NCBI GenBank assembly: GCA_964501505.1
Contig: CAZCSY010000006.1
Span: 1-37,600 of the forward strand
Length of the DNA stretch: 37,600 nt
Source of the DNA: CAZCSY01 sp964501505
GTDB lineage: Bacteria; Omnitrophota; Gorgyraeia; Velamenicoccales; Velamenicoccaceae
Direction of reading: 5' to 3'
The notes below the pieces were generated by a model. That model did not search any database. It was not told where the DNA came from and saw only the letters and a program-made list of their open reading frames with translations. This document shows positions 1-8,060 of the stretch, piece after piece; the first letter of the stretch is position 1, and every line of letters begins with the position of its first letter. A program made the position numbers and the translations under genes.

Positions 1-2
1 TC

Positions 3-95
3 CTCAGGAAAGGTTCGGATTATGTGCTTACCGAGCCGGGTGCTGTGCGCAACTGCTGTTTTCCGGTGGGGACGCTTACGTTTCGCGCGGGGTAA
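3..95 (+). CDS. Possible RiPP precursor peptide, C-terminal part only
   Basis: This reading frame is open from the window edge to a TAA at 93-95 and gives a 30-residue tail that contains the segment AVRNCCFPVGTLTFRAG. It lies just upstream of a radical SAM/SPASM peptide maturase and an exporter-type ABC transporter, which is where a modified-peptide precursor is usually encoded. The adjacent Cys-Cys would be a plausible thioether target. The 5' end is outside the window, so length, leader and start cannot be judged. Another frame here is also open (from base 2 to about 196), so the frame choice is uncertain. I do not recognise a named precursor family. It could also be the end of an unrelated protein. 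Confidence 0.33.
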   Translation, partial: LRKGSDYVLTEPGAVRNCCFPVGTLTFRAG

Positions 96-126
96 GCAGC
101 CGCAATGGGAATACGCGTCTTGTAGT

Positions 127-151
127 GATCCCGGGACGGCCGCCCGGGGTC
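127..151 (+). promoter_or_regulatory. Strong stem-loop between candidate precursor and maturase
   Basis: Bases 127-135 pair with 143-151 in a 9-bp stem (one G-U pair, six consecutive G-C pairs) closing a 7-base loop. No U-tract follows, so it is not a classic terminator. Such hairpins between a peptide gene and its enzymes can protect the upstream message or reduce read-through; that role is inferred here. Confidence 0.55.
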
Positions 152-195
152 CTGCAAGGGAGGGCCGTAGAGCAAGAGGACGCAGGAACACAAAG

Positions 196-1560
196 ATGAA
201 GCTTTCAAGGTTCAACCTTTGGGTGGAAGATTACCCTGAAAAGGGGTCATCGCTGGTCTTCAATGCCCGCACCCAGGCGCTCATCAGGATGGAGGAGCGC
301 TTCCGGCGCGACCTGACGGCCTGCCTGGATTCTCCGCAAGGGGCGGCCGACCCCGCTGTGCGCGAGAGCCTCGGCAGCCTCAAGGAGAACGGCATCATCG
401 TCGAGGACGAAAGAGAAGAAGCGGCCAAAGTCAAAGATTTTTTCAGACAGCTCAAGTTCGAGTCGAGCGCCCTGCCTTTTGAGGTCACCCTCCTGACCAC
501 CTATGCCTGCAACTTCCGCTGCGTCTACTGTTTTGAGGAATCGGTCAAGGAGGGCGTCTTTCTGGATGGTCCGACCGCAGAGAAGGCGGCGGCGTGGATC
601 ATACGCACCGCCGAACAGGGGGGCCTGAAGAGCGTCTTTGTTGTATATTACGGGGGTGAGCCCCTGTTGAACCCCGGGCCGATGTATCGCGTCTCAGAGC
701 GCCTGACGCGCTGGTCGCGCCAAAAAGGCACGGCCTTCGGCTTCAGCATCATCACGAACGGCAGCCTCCTGACGCCGGAGCTCGTCGACCGGTTGTTGAG
801 CGTCGGCCTGAAGGAGATACGCATCACCGTGGACGGCGACCGGCAGGCGCATGACCAGAAGCGCCCCTTTGCCGACGGCAGGCCCTCTTTTGACGTGATC
901 CTTCAAAATATCAGGAGCGTCATCGATAAGGTGGCCGTGTCGGTGTGCGGCAACGTTGACCGGCAGAATCTGGAGAGCCTGCCGCGGCTGTTGGATTTTC
1001 TTGAACAAGAGGGGTTGCTGCACAAGTTGCAAAGCCTCGAGTTCGCGCCCATAACCCCGCGCCTGGGCCCGAAGGCAAACCCCGGCGCTATTGAGCTGAG
1101 GGAGTGTCTTCCTTTTACGCAAGACGAGGGCCTGTTTCTTGAGCTCCTTGCCGTTAAAAGAGAGTTGATGCGCCGCAGGGTGCCCTTTCGCACGGGTCTG
1201 GCCATCAACGCCTGCGCCTTGACCATGCGTGACGGCGGGGCCACCATCGATCCGTACGGAAAGATCTATAAGTGCAATGCGCTCCTGGGGTATCCGGAGT
1301 TTGCCGTCGGAGACGTCGCCGACGAGGCCTGGGGGCCGCAACGCGCGGATTTCCTGAACATCGACGCCTGGAACAAGTGCCCGGCGGATTGCCCGTATCT
1401 GCCCATGTGCCAGGGGGGATGCCGGTTTTTCTCCTACCTGGAAAACGGGAATTTTTCAGGGCTCTCCTGCAAAAGGGGGTACCTGGACCGCATCATCCCC
1501 GAATTGATCAAGCTCGAATACGACAAACTCCGGTCGTCCACGGCAGTGTCCGTGCCATGA
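196..1560 (+). CDS. Radical SAM/SPASM peptide maturase
   Basis: The 454-residue protein carries the radical SAM CX3CX2C motif at C105, C109 and C112, which binds the SAM-cleaving 4Fe-4S cluster. Its C-terminal SPASM domain fits CX14GX4C (C340, C360), then CX3CX5CX3C (C395, C399, C405, C409) and a last Cys at 425, giving ligands for two auxiliary clusters. Residues 1-100 before the barrel fit a peptide-recognition (RRE-like) region, though this is inferred. SPASM enzymes of this layout modify ribosomal peptides, for example by thioether cross-links. The ATG at 196 was chosen because AGGAA lies 7 bases upstream; the frame is open to base 22, but that extension has atypical composition. The gene overlaps the ABC transporter gene by 4 nt. 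The exact peptide-maturase subfamily is not assigned. Confidence 0.88.
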   Translation: MKLSRFNLWVEDYPEKGSSLVFNARTQALIRMEERFRRDLTACLDSPQGAADPAVRESLGSLKENGIIVEDEREEAAKVKDFFRQLKFESSALPFEVTLLTTYACNFRCVYCFEESVKEGVFLDGPTAEKAAAWIIRTAEQGGLKSVFVVYYGGEPLLNPGPMYRVSERLTRWSRQKGTAFGFSIITNGSLLTPELVDRLLSVGLKEIRITVDGDRQAHDQKRPFADGRPSFDVILQNIRSVIDKVAVSVCGNVDRQNLESLPRLLDFLEQEGLLHKLQSLEFAPITPRLGPKANPGAIELRECLPFTQDEGLFLELLAVKRELMRRRVPFRTGLAINACALTMRDGGATIDPYGKIYKCNALLGYPEFAVGDVADEAWGPQRADFLNIDAWNKCPADCPYLPMCQGGCRFFSYLENGNFSGLSCKRGYLDRIIPELIKLEYDKLRSSTAVSVP

Positions 1561-3341
1561 ATCCTTTCAAGCCCTTCTTCGCCCTCCTGAGACCCTACGC
1601 CGCAAAGACGGGCGTTGCCTTTGTCTGCATCCTCCTGACGAATATCCTGGGCCTGGCCTTGCCCTGGGGTCTCAAGCTCGTCATCGATGAGGCGGCGGGG
1701 CAGGGCCGCAGCTTCGCTGTGCTCAACGGGGTGGCGGCCGGCCTCGTCGTCGTCCTCGGGCTCAGATTTCTCTTCGGGTTCCTGTGCGAATACCTCATTA
1801 ATTTCGTCGGCGAGAAGGCCGTCTGTGACCTGCGCGGCAGGCTCTATTGGCACCTGCAGAAGCTCTCCGTCGCCTACGTGGACAGGACGCCCAAGGGGCA
1901 CATCCTCTCCGGCCTCCTGGGCGACATCGACGGCATCAGGAATTTTCTGTTCGGCGGCCTCGTCGACTTCGCGTATTCTTTTTTCAGCATCCTCCTTGTC
2001 CTGGGGGTATTGGTCTTTCTGGACTGGAGGCTCGCGCTCATCGCGTTCGTGTACCTGCCCGTTTTCGGTATCGCTTTTTACCGCCTGACGCCGCGGCTGA
2101 CCGAGCAGTACCGCTTGTTGCGCGAGCGCTACGCCGAGATGACGTCCCACCTGCATGAAGTCCTGAACGGGATGCGGGTCGTCTCCGGGTTTGCCAAAGA
2201 GGAAGAAGAGGCACAGCGCTTTGGCTCCAAGCAAAGCGAGATCGTCGCGGCGTCTTTGGCCGGCCACAGACTCGGCATCGGGCTGTGGCTGGCGGCGGAG
2301 TTCCTGAGCTCTCTGGGATTGGTCACCCTGCTCTGGTTCGGCGGCAGGGCGGTCTTTGCCGGACGGATAAGCGTCGGTACGCTGACGGCTTTTTACGCCT
2401 ATGTGGGCATGCTCTTGAGCCCCGTGGTCAAGGTCGCCGTCGTGAACAACTCTTTCCAGGAGGCCGCCGCCTCTTTTGAACGCATCCTGCGCCTTTTGGC
2501 GCAAGAGCCGCAGGTCCGGCAGCGGCCGCAGGCCGTCCTTCCCGGCCGGCTGGAGGCGAGGGTCGGGTTTGAGCGGGTCTGCTTTGCTTATGAGAAGGAC
2601 ACAGAGGTCCTCCATGATATCAACCTGGAGGTCGGGGCGCGGGAGGTCGTCGCTCTGGTCGGCCCGAGCGGCTCCGGCAAGACGACCATGATCAATCTTC
2701 TTTTGAGGTTTTACGACCCTTCTGCAGGATCGGTCTTCATCGACGGGCTTGACCTCAGGGACCTTGACCTGAAGGCGTACCGTTCCCAGGTGGCCATGGT
2801 GCTTCAGGATGATTATCTCTTCAATGCCAGCGTCAGGGAGAATATCCTGTACGGCCGGCCGGACGCTTCACAGGCCCAGGTCGTCGAAGCCGCGCAGTCG
2901 GCGCATGCCCATTCTTTTATCATGGAGCTGCGCGATGGGTATGAGACGCCGGTCGGCGAGAGGGGTATCAGCCTTTCCTACGGTCAGAGACAGCGGATCT
3001 CCATCGCCCGCGCCCTCCTGCGGGACCCGGCCCTCCTGATCCTGGACGAGGCGACCTCCGCCGTGGACTCCGAGACGGAGCGGGGGATCGTCGAGCAGGC
3101 CTACCACAACCTGATGCGGGGCCGCACGACCTTTATCATCGCCCATCGGCTTTCAACGATTGCGGGCGCGGACCGGATCTTGGTGATGAATAACGGCCGC
3201 ATCATCGAGACAGGAACGCACGCGGCGCTCCTGGAAAGACGCGGCCTCTACGCCAAGCTGTGGGGGCAGCAGATATCTTCTCCGGCCGCGTCCGCGCCTT
3301 CGGCCCCGGACGTCCCCGCGCAACCGCTAAGCCCGCCATGA
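1557..3341 (+). CDS. ABC exporter, fused membrane and ATPase domains
   Basis: This 594-residue half-transporter has about six membrane helices in residues 1-320, followed by an ATPase domain. Walker A GPSGSGKT is at 369-376, the signature LSYGQ at 473-477, Walker B ending in D497-E498, and the H-loop histidine at 530. The signature has Tyr where Gly is usual, a common variant in exporters. It resembles the MsbA/multidrug/peptide exporter class and lacks an N-terminal C39 peptidase, so any leader peptide would have to be removed by another protease. The ATG at 1557 overlaps the maturase stop (ATGA), and its own stop overlaps the kinase start in the same way. Export of a modified peptide is inferred from context; lipid or drug export remains possible. 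Confidence 0.88.
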   Translation: MNPFKPFFALLRPYAAKTGVAFVCILLTNILGLALPWGLKLVIDEAAGQGRSFAVLNGVAAGLVVVLGLRFLFGFLCEYLINFVGEKAVCDLRGRLYWHLQKLSVAYVDRTPKGHILSGLLGDIDGIRNFLFGGLVDFAYSFFSILLVLGVLVFLDWRLALIAFVYLPVFGIAFYRLTPRLTEQYRLLRERYAEMTSHLHEVLNGMRVVSGFAKEEEEAQRFGSKQSEIVAASLAGHRLGIGLWLAAEFLSSLGLVTLLWFGGRAVFAGRISVGTLTAFYAYVGMLLSPVVKVAVVNNSFQEAAASFERILRLLAQEPQVRQRPQAVLPGRLEARVGFERVCFAYEKDTEVLHDINLEVGAREVVALVGPSGSGKTTMINLLLRFYDPSAGSVFIDGLDLRDLDLKAYRSQVAMVLQDDYLFNASVRENILYGRPDASQAQVVEAAQSAHAHSFIMELRDGYETPVGERGISLSYGQRQRISIARALLRDPALLILDEATSAVDSETERGIVEQAYHNLMRGRTTFIIAHRLSTIAGADRILVMNNGRIIETGTHAALLERRGLYAKLWGQQISSPAASAPSAPDVPAQPLSPP

Positions 3342-5140
3342 AGGTACACATCAAAAGAAAGTTGTCCAGCCTCTTCTGGCGCCTGCCGTACCGCAGGCTC
3401 TGGACGCGTATCTTTCCGGTCATCCTCGTCACGGTGGGCGTCCCGGTGACGCTCCTGGGGTTCCTTTGGTTGCATACGTCCGAGCGCGCCATGCGCAACA
3501 CCGTGATGACGGAGCACAAGGAGATCGCCGTCATCGCCTCCCGGGAGATCGCCCTGTTCATGCAAAGGGCGCAGGATATTTTAAAATCGACGAGCGTTAT
3601 GCTGGGGGTCGTGTACCCCTCTCCCTGGCGCCAGGAGACGGTCCTCGTTGAGCTGGTCTTGAATCAGCCCGTCTTTCTGCGGGCCGTCTCCGTGAACATC
3701 AAGGGGGAGCCTTGGGCCGGTTCCGAGATGGGCAGGCCCCTTCCCGAGCCGTATCCTCAGGGGGTCCTGTCCACGGCCTTGCGGGACGGGGCGTTCGTCT
3801 CCGAGATGAAGATAATACAGGATGAGCGCACCCCTTACGTGACCATGGCCACGCCCATCAAAAAGGCGGGCCGGGCCGTCGGGTATCTGGTCGGCGACGT
3901 CGATCTTCGCGGCGTCTGGGATGTCGTGGACCGCATCCGGGTAGGTGAGACGGGGCGTGCGTTCCTGGTCTCCCGCGGCGGACAGCTCATCGCCCATCCG
4001 GACAAGAAACGGGTGATAAAGAAAGAGGACGTGTCCGGCGAACGGGACGTCCGGCTGGCTCTCGCGGGCGAGGCGGGCGCGGCCCGGATGCAAGACGCCT
4101 CCGGTAAGGAGGTGATCGCCGCCTATACGCCGGTGCCGGGCACGGATTGGGGGTTCGTGCTGCGTCAGGACTGGGATGAGGCGTTTCGTTTTTCGGCGAT
4201 CATGAAGACGCAGTTTCTCCTGATCATCGGGATCGGAGAGGTGCTGGTCCTTTTGGCCAGTATCTTCCTCGCCCAATTTTTGATCCGTCCCCTCAAAACC
4301 CTGGGGTCCAAGATCAGGGCCGTTGCCGATGGAGACCTGGATCAGAACCTTGTCGTCCGCCGGCGGGACGAGATAGGCGAGTTGGTCCGTTCCTTCAACC
4401 GGATGACGGCAAGGTTGAGGGAGGCCCGGGAAAAGACGCGGCTCTCCGCCGTCGGAGAGGCGGCGGCATGGATATCCCACGAGCTTAAGAACTCTTTGAT
4501 GCTTTTGAAGCTGTTTGTCCACTCGTTTCCCAAAGAGCATGCCGATGAGCATTTTATCGACAGATTTGACAGATTGGTCCCTTCGGAGATCTCCCGATGG
4601 GAGCGGCTTCTTAATGAATTTTCGGGCCTGTCTTCGAGCGATGCCTTGAAGAAAGACCGGGTCGAGATCCATGACCTTTTGGCCGAGACGCTGGAGATGC
4701 TCTCGAACAAATTGAAGGAGCGCCGCATCGCTGTGCGGCACCTGCGCCCGCAGCCCGGTCTCTTCGCGATGGCCGATCAGGAGCGCCTGAAGCAGGTCTT
4801 TATCAATATCATCGTGAACGCCATCGATGCCATGCCGCAGGGCGGTTCGCTCACGATTACGGCCCAGGGCCTTGCAGGCAAAAATACGCTTAAGCCCACG
4901 CCTGTCGAAATACGCGTAACGGATACGGGGCGGGGCATATCCGCAGAAGCGCTGGACAAGGTTTTTGATCCGCTTTATACTACTCAGCGGGGTCACACCG
5001 GCCTGGGGTTGAGTATCTGCCGCAGGATCATCGAGCGGCATGGGGGGAGTATCCGGGTCGAAAGCGAAATCGGCGCCGGGACGACATTTTTTATCGAGAT
5101 CCCCCTCGAGGCGCCGGCGGTTCTCGGCAGGGCGATGTGA
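3338..5140 (+). CDS. Cache-HAMP sensor histidine kinase
   Basis: A 600-residue membrane histidine kinase. The first helix is near residues 25-45, a periplasmic Cache-type sensor covers about 50-285, the second helix is near 290-315, and HAMP follows to about 365. The phospho-acceptor H381 lies in SHELKN. The catalytic domain shows the N-box with N494, G1 as DTGRG from D529, and G2 as TGLGLSI near 555. It overlaps the ABC transporter gene by 4 nt, so it is the third gene of the cassette. No response regulator lies beside it; the nearest is at 12902. In this setting it could sense the exported peptide or envelope stress, but the ligand is unknown. The identity as a kinase is firm. Confidence 0.9.
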   Translation: MKVHIKRKLSSLFWRLPYRRLWTRIFPVILVTVGVPVTLLGFLWLHTSERAMRNTVMTEHKEIAVIASREIALFMQRAQDILKSTSVMLGVVYPSPWRQETVLVELVLNQPVFLRAVSVNIKGEPWAGSEMGRPLPEPYPQGVLSTALRDGAFVSEMKIIQDERTPYVTMATPIKKAGRAVGYLVGDVDLRGVWDVVDRIRVGETGRAFLVSRGGQLIAHPDKKRVIKKEDVSGERDVRLALAGEAGAARMQDASGKEVIAAYTPVPGTDWGFVLRQDWDEAFRFSAIMKTQFLLIIGIGEVLVLLASIFLAQFLIRPLKTLGSKIRAVADGDLDQNLVVRRRDEIGELVRSFNRMTARLREAREKTRLSAVGEAAAWISHELKNSLMLLKLFVHSFPKEHADEHFIDRFDRLVPSEISRWERLLNEFSGLSSSDALKKDRVEIHDLLAETLEMLSNKLKERRIAVRHLRPQPGLFAMADQERLKQVFINIIVNAIDAMPQGGSLTITAQGLAGKNTLKPTPVEIRVTDTGRGISAEALDKVFDPLYTTQRGHTGLGLSICRRIIERHGGSIRVESEIGAGTTFFIEIPLEAPAVLGRAM

Positions 5141-5235
5141 ACGCATTGTGATACAGACAGGTTAGGAATACGTTTTTCCTTCCTTTTGTTGTTTTTTCTC
5201 TTGCGTTAGTTTTCATATCGGATACCGGCAAAGCC

Positions 5236-7119
5236 ATGCGGCTCGTCTTGGGGGGTACGGTTTCCTTTTTTCTTTTTGGGATGGCGTCCCTGTGCGCCTC
5301 CCCCGCGCCGGCTGAAGAATCCGCAGAAGCTTCGTCTTGCCTCCTGGACGCGGGGGAGGTCCCCCTGGAGACGATCATCGTAACGAACCGGCGCACGCCC
5401 AGCCGTCTCGACGAGGCGACGGAGGATGTCGTTGTGCTGGACGAGCAGGACATCGCCTCGCTGCCGGCGCAGGACCTGGGGGAGGTTTTGGGCTATGTCT
5501 GGGGTATCGACATCCAGCCCAACCGGGGATTCGGACACGGCAGCGCCGTGACCCTTCAGGGATGCGACTCCCGGCATGTCCTGGTCATGATCGACGGCAT
5601 CCCCTTGAATAACCAGGCCTCAGGTCAGGCGGATCTGGCGAAAGTCCCCCTCGAAAACATAGACCATATTGAAGTGATCCGAGGACCGTCCTCAAGCACC
5701 TGGGGCTCTGCCCTGGGCGGGGTGATCAACGTCATTACGAAAGACACCGGCACGACGACGACGCCCCAGGGAAGCCTGACGGCCTCTTTTGCCGAATTCC
5801 AGACCCGCCGGCAGAGCGCCGAGGTCGCGGGGCGAGGCGGTCTTTTGGGTTATTATTTTTCCTCCAGCCATATGGAGTCGGCGGGCCTGGATCCTCGCGA
5901 TGACGTCCTGCAGAGAAACGTCTTCGGGAAGTTTTCGTATGAGAGCGATCCGGAGACCCGCTTGACGCTCTTGTTTGGTTACGATGATGCGACGACGCAG
6001 AGCGGCATCTCTTTGGACGGTACCTGGCAGGCCCAGCCCTATCGTGCCCGGTACGGCAAGGTGGGCTGGCAGAAAGATGATGGGCGCTGGCGCTCCGAGA
6101 TCGAGATGAAATATGCCCATCAGGATATCGGCATGCGTGCCTTTCTGACCGCAACCGATACGGACCCTTTCGTGGCGGCGAGGACGGATGATCTTTTGTA
6201 TCAGCTCAGCACGTCTTGGGCGACTTCCATGCGCAGCGAGGATCTCTTCGTCTGGGGGACGGACATTGAGTGGCATCGGCTGAGATCGAGCTACCTTAGT
6301 GAGGAAAAGACGCTGACCTTCGGCGCGCCCTACGTCAATTACACGCTGGTGCAGGCGCCGTGGAACGTCCATGCGGGGTTGCGCTTCGATTACAATAGCG
6401 AATACGGCAGGGAGTGGAGTCCTTGTGTCGGGGCGCTGTATCGCTTCGAGCACATCCCGGAGACCTTCGTGCGGTTCGAGGTTGCACGCGCCTTCAACGC
6501 GCCCCCGCTTTTGTGGAAACACTATGATCTCGTCCTGAGCGGACTGACGACCAACCCCGATATCCATGCCGAGCGGGCCTGGGTCTATACGATGGGTGTC
6601 CAGAGCCGGCCCTTGCCGGCCCTGAAACTCGATCTCTCCTTGTACCGCGCCGATGTCTCGGAGGCGATCACCCTGGCGGTCAACGGGTCCGGAGACTACT
6701 ACATGAAAAACTTTGAGAAGTTCAGAAGGCAGGGCGCCCAGCTCCAGGCGCATGTGGAGCTGACGCAGGAGCTCCGTTTTTCGCTCGGCGCGGCATTTAA
6801 CGACGTCGAAGACAGAGCGAGCGGGCAAACGGTGATGGGAGGGGGCAAGCCCCGGCAGAGCTATTCCGCGACCATGGATTATCGGGGTCGCAACGGTTTT
6901 CGTCTTTGCCTCTATGGATATTATGACCGGTGGAACGAGCCGGCCAGCTCCCGGCCGAATGACCGCAAGATGCTGGTCGATCTCAAGATATCCCAACAGC
7001 TAAAGAACGTGACGCTTTTTTTGTCCGTCCATAACCTCACGAATAGCAAATACTGGGCGGATTATTATTTTCCCATCCCCGAAAGGTACTTTGAGGGGGG
7101 TCTCACCTTCAAGTGGTAA
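5236..7119 (+). CDS. TonB-dependent outer-membrane receptor
   Basis: A 627-residue receptor with an N-terminal signal peptide (hydrophobic core to about residue 20, cleavage probably near ASPAPA). A TonB-box-like ETIIVTN segment follows, then a plug domain with the family motif IEVIRGPSS, and a 22-stranded barrel ending in the aromatic residue W. Length and plug resemble the BtuB/small-siderophore class rather than SusC. It takes up a metal complex, corrinoid or similar ligand with TonB energy. No cobalamin riboswitch is visible in the 95 nt upstream. The ribosome-binding site is weak, so the start could shift slightly. It follows the kinase with a gap, so membership of the RiPP-like operon is uncertain. 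Confidence 0.9.
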   Translation: MRLVLGGTVSFFLFGMASLCASPAPAEESAEASSCLLDAGEVPLETIIVTNRRTPSRLDEATEDVVVLDEQDIASLPAQDLGEVLGYVWGIDIQPNRGFGHGSAVTLQGCDSRHVLVMIDGIPLNNQASGQADLAKVPLENIDHIEVIRGPSSSTWGSALGGVINVITKDTGTTTTPQGSLTASFAEFQTRRQSAEVAGRGGLLGYYFSSSHMESAGLDPRDDVLQRNVFGKFSYESDPETRLTLLFGYDDATTQSGISLDGTWQAQPYRARYGKVGWQKDDGRWRSEIEMKYAHQDIGMRAFLTATDTDPFVAARTDDLLYQLSTSWATSMRSEDLFVWGTDIEWHRLRSSYLSEEKTLTFGAPYVNYTLVQAPWNVHAGLRFDYNSEYGREWSPCVGALYRFEHIPETFVRFEVARAFNAPPLLWKHYDLVLSGLTTNPDIHAERAWVYTMGVQSRPLPALKLDLSLYRADVSEAITLAVNGSGDYYMKNFEKFRRQGAQLQAHVELTQELRFSLGAAFNDVEDRASGQTVMGGGKPRQSYSATMDYRGRNGFRLCLYGYYDRWNEPASSRPNDRKMLVDLKISQQLKNVTLFLSVHNLTNSKYWADYYFPIPERYFEGGLTFKW

Positions 7120-7203
7120 CCACTGCCGGAATCTGACCCGTTTTGCCTCATTTCCATCTCCTTGGGGCAGATTTCCAGCGCCCCTCCTCTCTCCTTATTC
7201 TAA

Positions 7204-7713
7204 GGGGTACCCCATGGCACGCAGGATCTTCGCGTTTCGGTCAGCCTTATCGTCACCATCCCCCTTTTGGTCTTTTGTTATCTCGCGACAGACGCCTCCT
7301 CGTTTGTTTCCACGAAGGGCCTGATTATCGCCGTCACCTGTTTCGTCGGCCTGCTGGGTGCGGTCGGGCTGCATCAACTGACGGGCATCCTGAAAGAGCT
7401 TTGTTCGAATCTGAAGACGATCGCGGGGGGCGACGTCCGGCGCCCGGCAGACGACAAAGGATCGGCGGACGACATCAAGGATCTGGCGACGTCCATCAAT
7501 CAGGTGAGCCATCGGTTGCGGGAGAGCGCCGATGAGCTGGAAAAGAGGACGATCCTTATCCAGAGGTTCAACCGCGAATTCAAGAGGACGAACGAGATGC
7601 AATCGGCGTATTTTTCAACGATTGTCCACGAACGACGTGCCCCCTTGATCAATATTGAAAAAATTCGGCGGTCTTGATGGCAAGGAAGCTGTTTCACGTT
7701 CGTTCTCCCCTTA
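7204..7713 (+). pseudogene. Wrecked HAMP histidine kinase
   Basis: One frame, opening after a stop at 7201-7203, encodes two hydrophobic helices, a HAMP-like linker, a coiled coil and a degenerate H-box (YFSTIVHERRAPLINI, where HELR is usual). It meets a TGA at 7675-7677. Directly after that stop, in the same frame, comes GSCFTFVLPL, the usual last strand of a histidine kinase ATPase domain (compare FHFTLPL in the kinase at 13315-15042). About 200 codons of the DHp and catalytic domains are therefore missing. The start is also broken: the well-spaced ATG at 7214, behind AAGGGG, is in another frame, and only a TTG at 7267 is in frame. A very short HAMP protein starting there cannot be excluded, but decay is the better reading. 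Confidence 0.75.
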
Positions 7714-7866
7714 CGGGCGCCCAAGGACAGGACCGACAGGATCTCCCTATCCGTCCCAGAATCCGCCCCTTGGAGATCGCAGCGGCGCAGACTGTTCTCT
7801 CCTGCAGGATCCACGTCTTGCCTTGCCTCGCGTGACGCCGAAAATGAGACAGGGGAAAGAGGGGGC

Positions 7867-7894
7867 TTGACAAGCGCGGATTTGATGTTATAGT
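7867..7894 (+). promoter_or_regulatory. Sigma70-type promoter of the ANTAR gene leader
   Basis: A consensus TTGACA (7867-7872), a 16-base spacer and TATAGT (7889-7894) precede a leader of about 160 nt. The flanks resemble the promoter at 27960-27988: both read GATGT (with or without G) just before TTATAGTT. Confidence 0.85.
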
Positions 7895-7900
7895 TTAACA

Positions 7901-7921
7901 AAAGCACAACGTGTGTGCTTT
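7901..7921 (+). promoter_or_regulatory. Leader hairpin 1 (ACGTG loop) of the ANTAR gene
   Basis: Bases 7901-7908 and 7914-7921 form a perfect 8-bp stem around the loop ACGTG. It begins within a few bases of the expected transcription start. The 3' arm (7914-7920) is also complementary over 7 bases to 7972-7978, between the two downstream terminators, so an alternative fold is possible. The analogous hairpin in the ammonium operon leader has the loop ACGAA. Confidence 0.7.
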
Positions 7922-7938
7922 GGGAAAGAAGCAAAGGG

Positions 7939-7970
7939 GCGTTCTCGAAAGGGGACGCTTTTGTTATTTT
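7939..7970 (+). terminator. Leader terminator T1 with GAAA loop, ANTAR gene
   Basis: Bases 7939-7946 pair with 7951-7958 (8 bp, two G-U) around a GAAA tetraloop, followed by a T-rich tract at 7959-7970. It sits inside the leader after the promoter, so it would end transcription before the coding region unless overridden. Confidence 0.65.
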
Positions 7971-8005
7971 CAAGCACATGACCTTTCAATATTGGAATCC
8001 GGAAG

Positions 8006-8046
8006 AAGACGTTCTTGTCCCATGACGGGCAGGACGTCTTTTTTTT
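8006..8046 (+). terminator. Leader terminator T2, ANTAR gene
   Basis: AAGACGT at 8006-8012 pairs with ACGTCTT at 8034-8040, with further pairing inside the stem, and eight T residues run from 8039 to 8046. It ends only 14 bases before the ATG at 8061. A full intrinsic terminator here points to transcription attenuation. Confidence 0.8.
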
Positions 8047-8060
8047 GAGCGGGAGCCGGC

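Noticed and set aside
22..195. N-terminal extension of the radical SAM protein to base 22
   Set aside because: The residues are rich in Arg and Gly and unlike the family; the frame crosses the stem-loop at 127-151; the ATG at 196 has its own ribosome-binding site.
3581..5146. Long minus-strand open frame opposite the Cache-HAMP kinase
   Set aside because: It mirrors GC-rich codons of a clear kinase gene, has low-complexity Arg/Asp/Gly-rich content and no motif.
5141..5235. Cobalamin riboswitch upstream of the TonB receptor
   Set aside because: The gap is only 95 nt and lacks the conserved B12-box sequence; it is T-rich without strong pairing.
7901..7970. Canonical ANTAR target with two six-base loops (A1, G4)
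   Set aside because: Loops here are five and four bases by the best pairing. A six-base reading AACGTG is possible only with a bulged base, and the second hairpin does not fit, so the canonical motif is not claimed.
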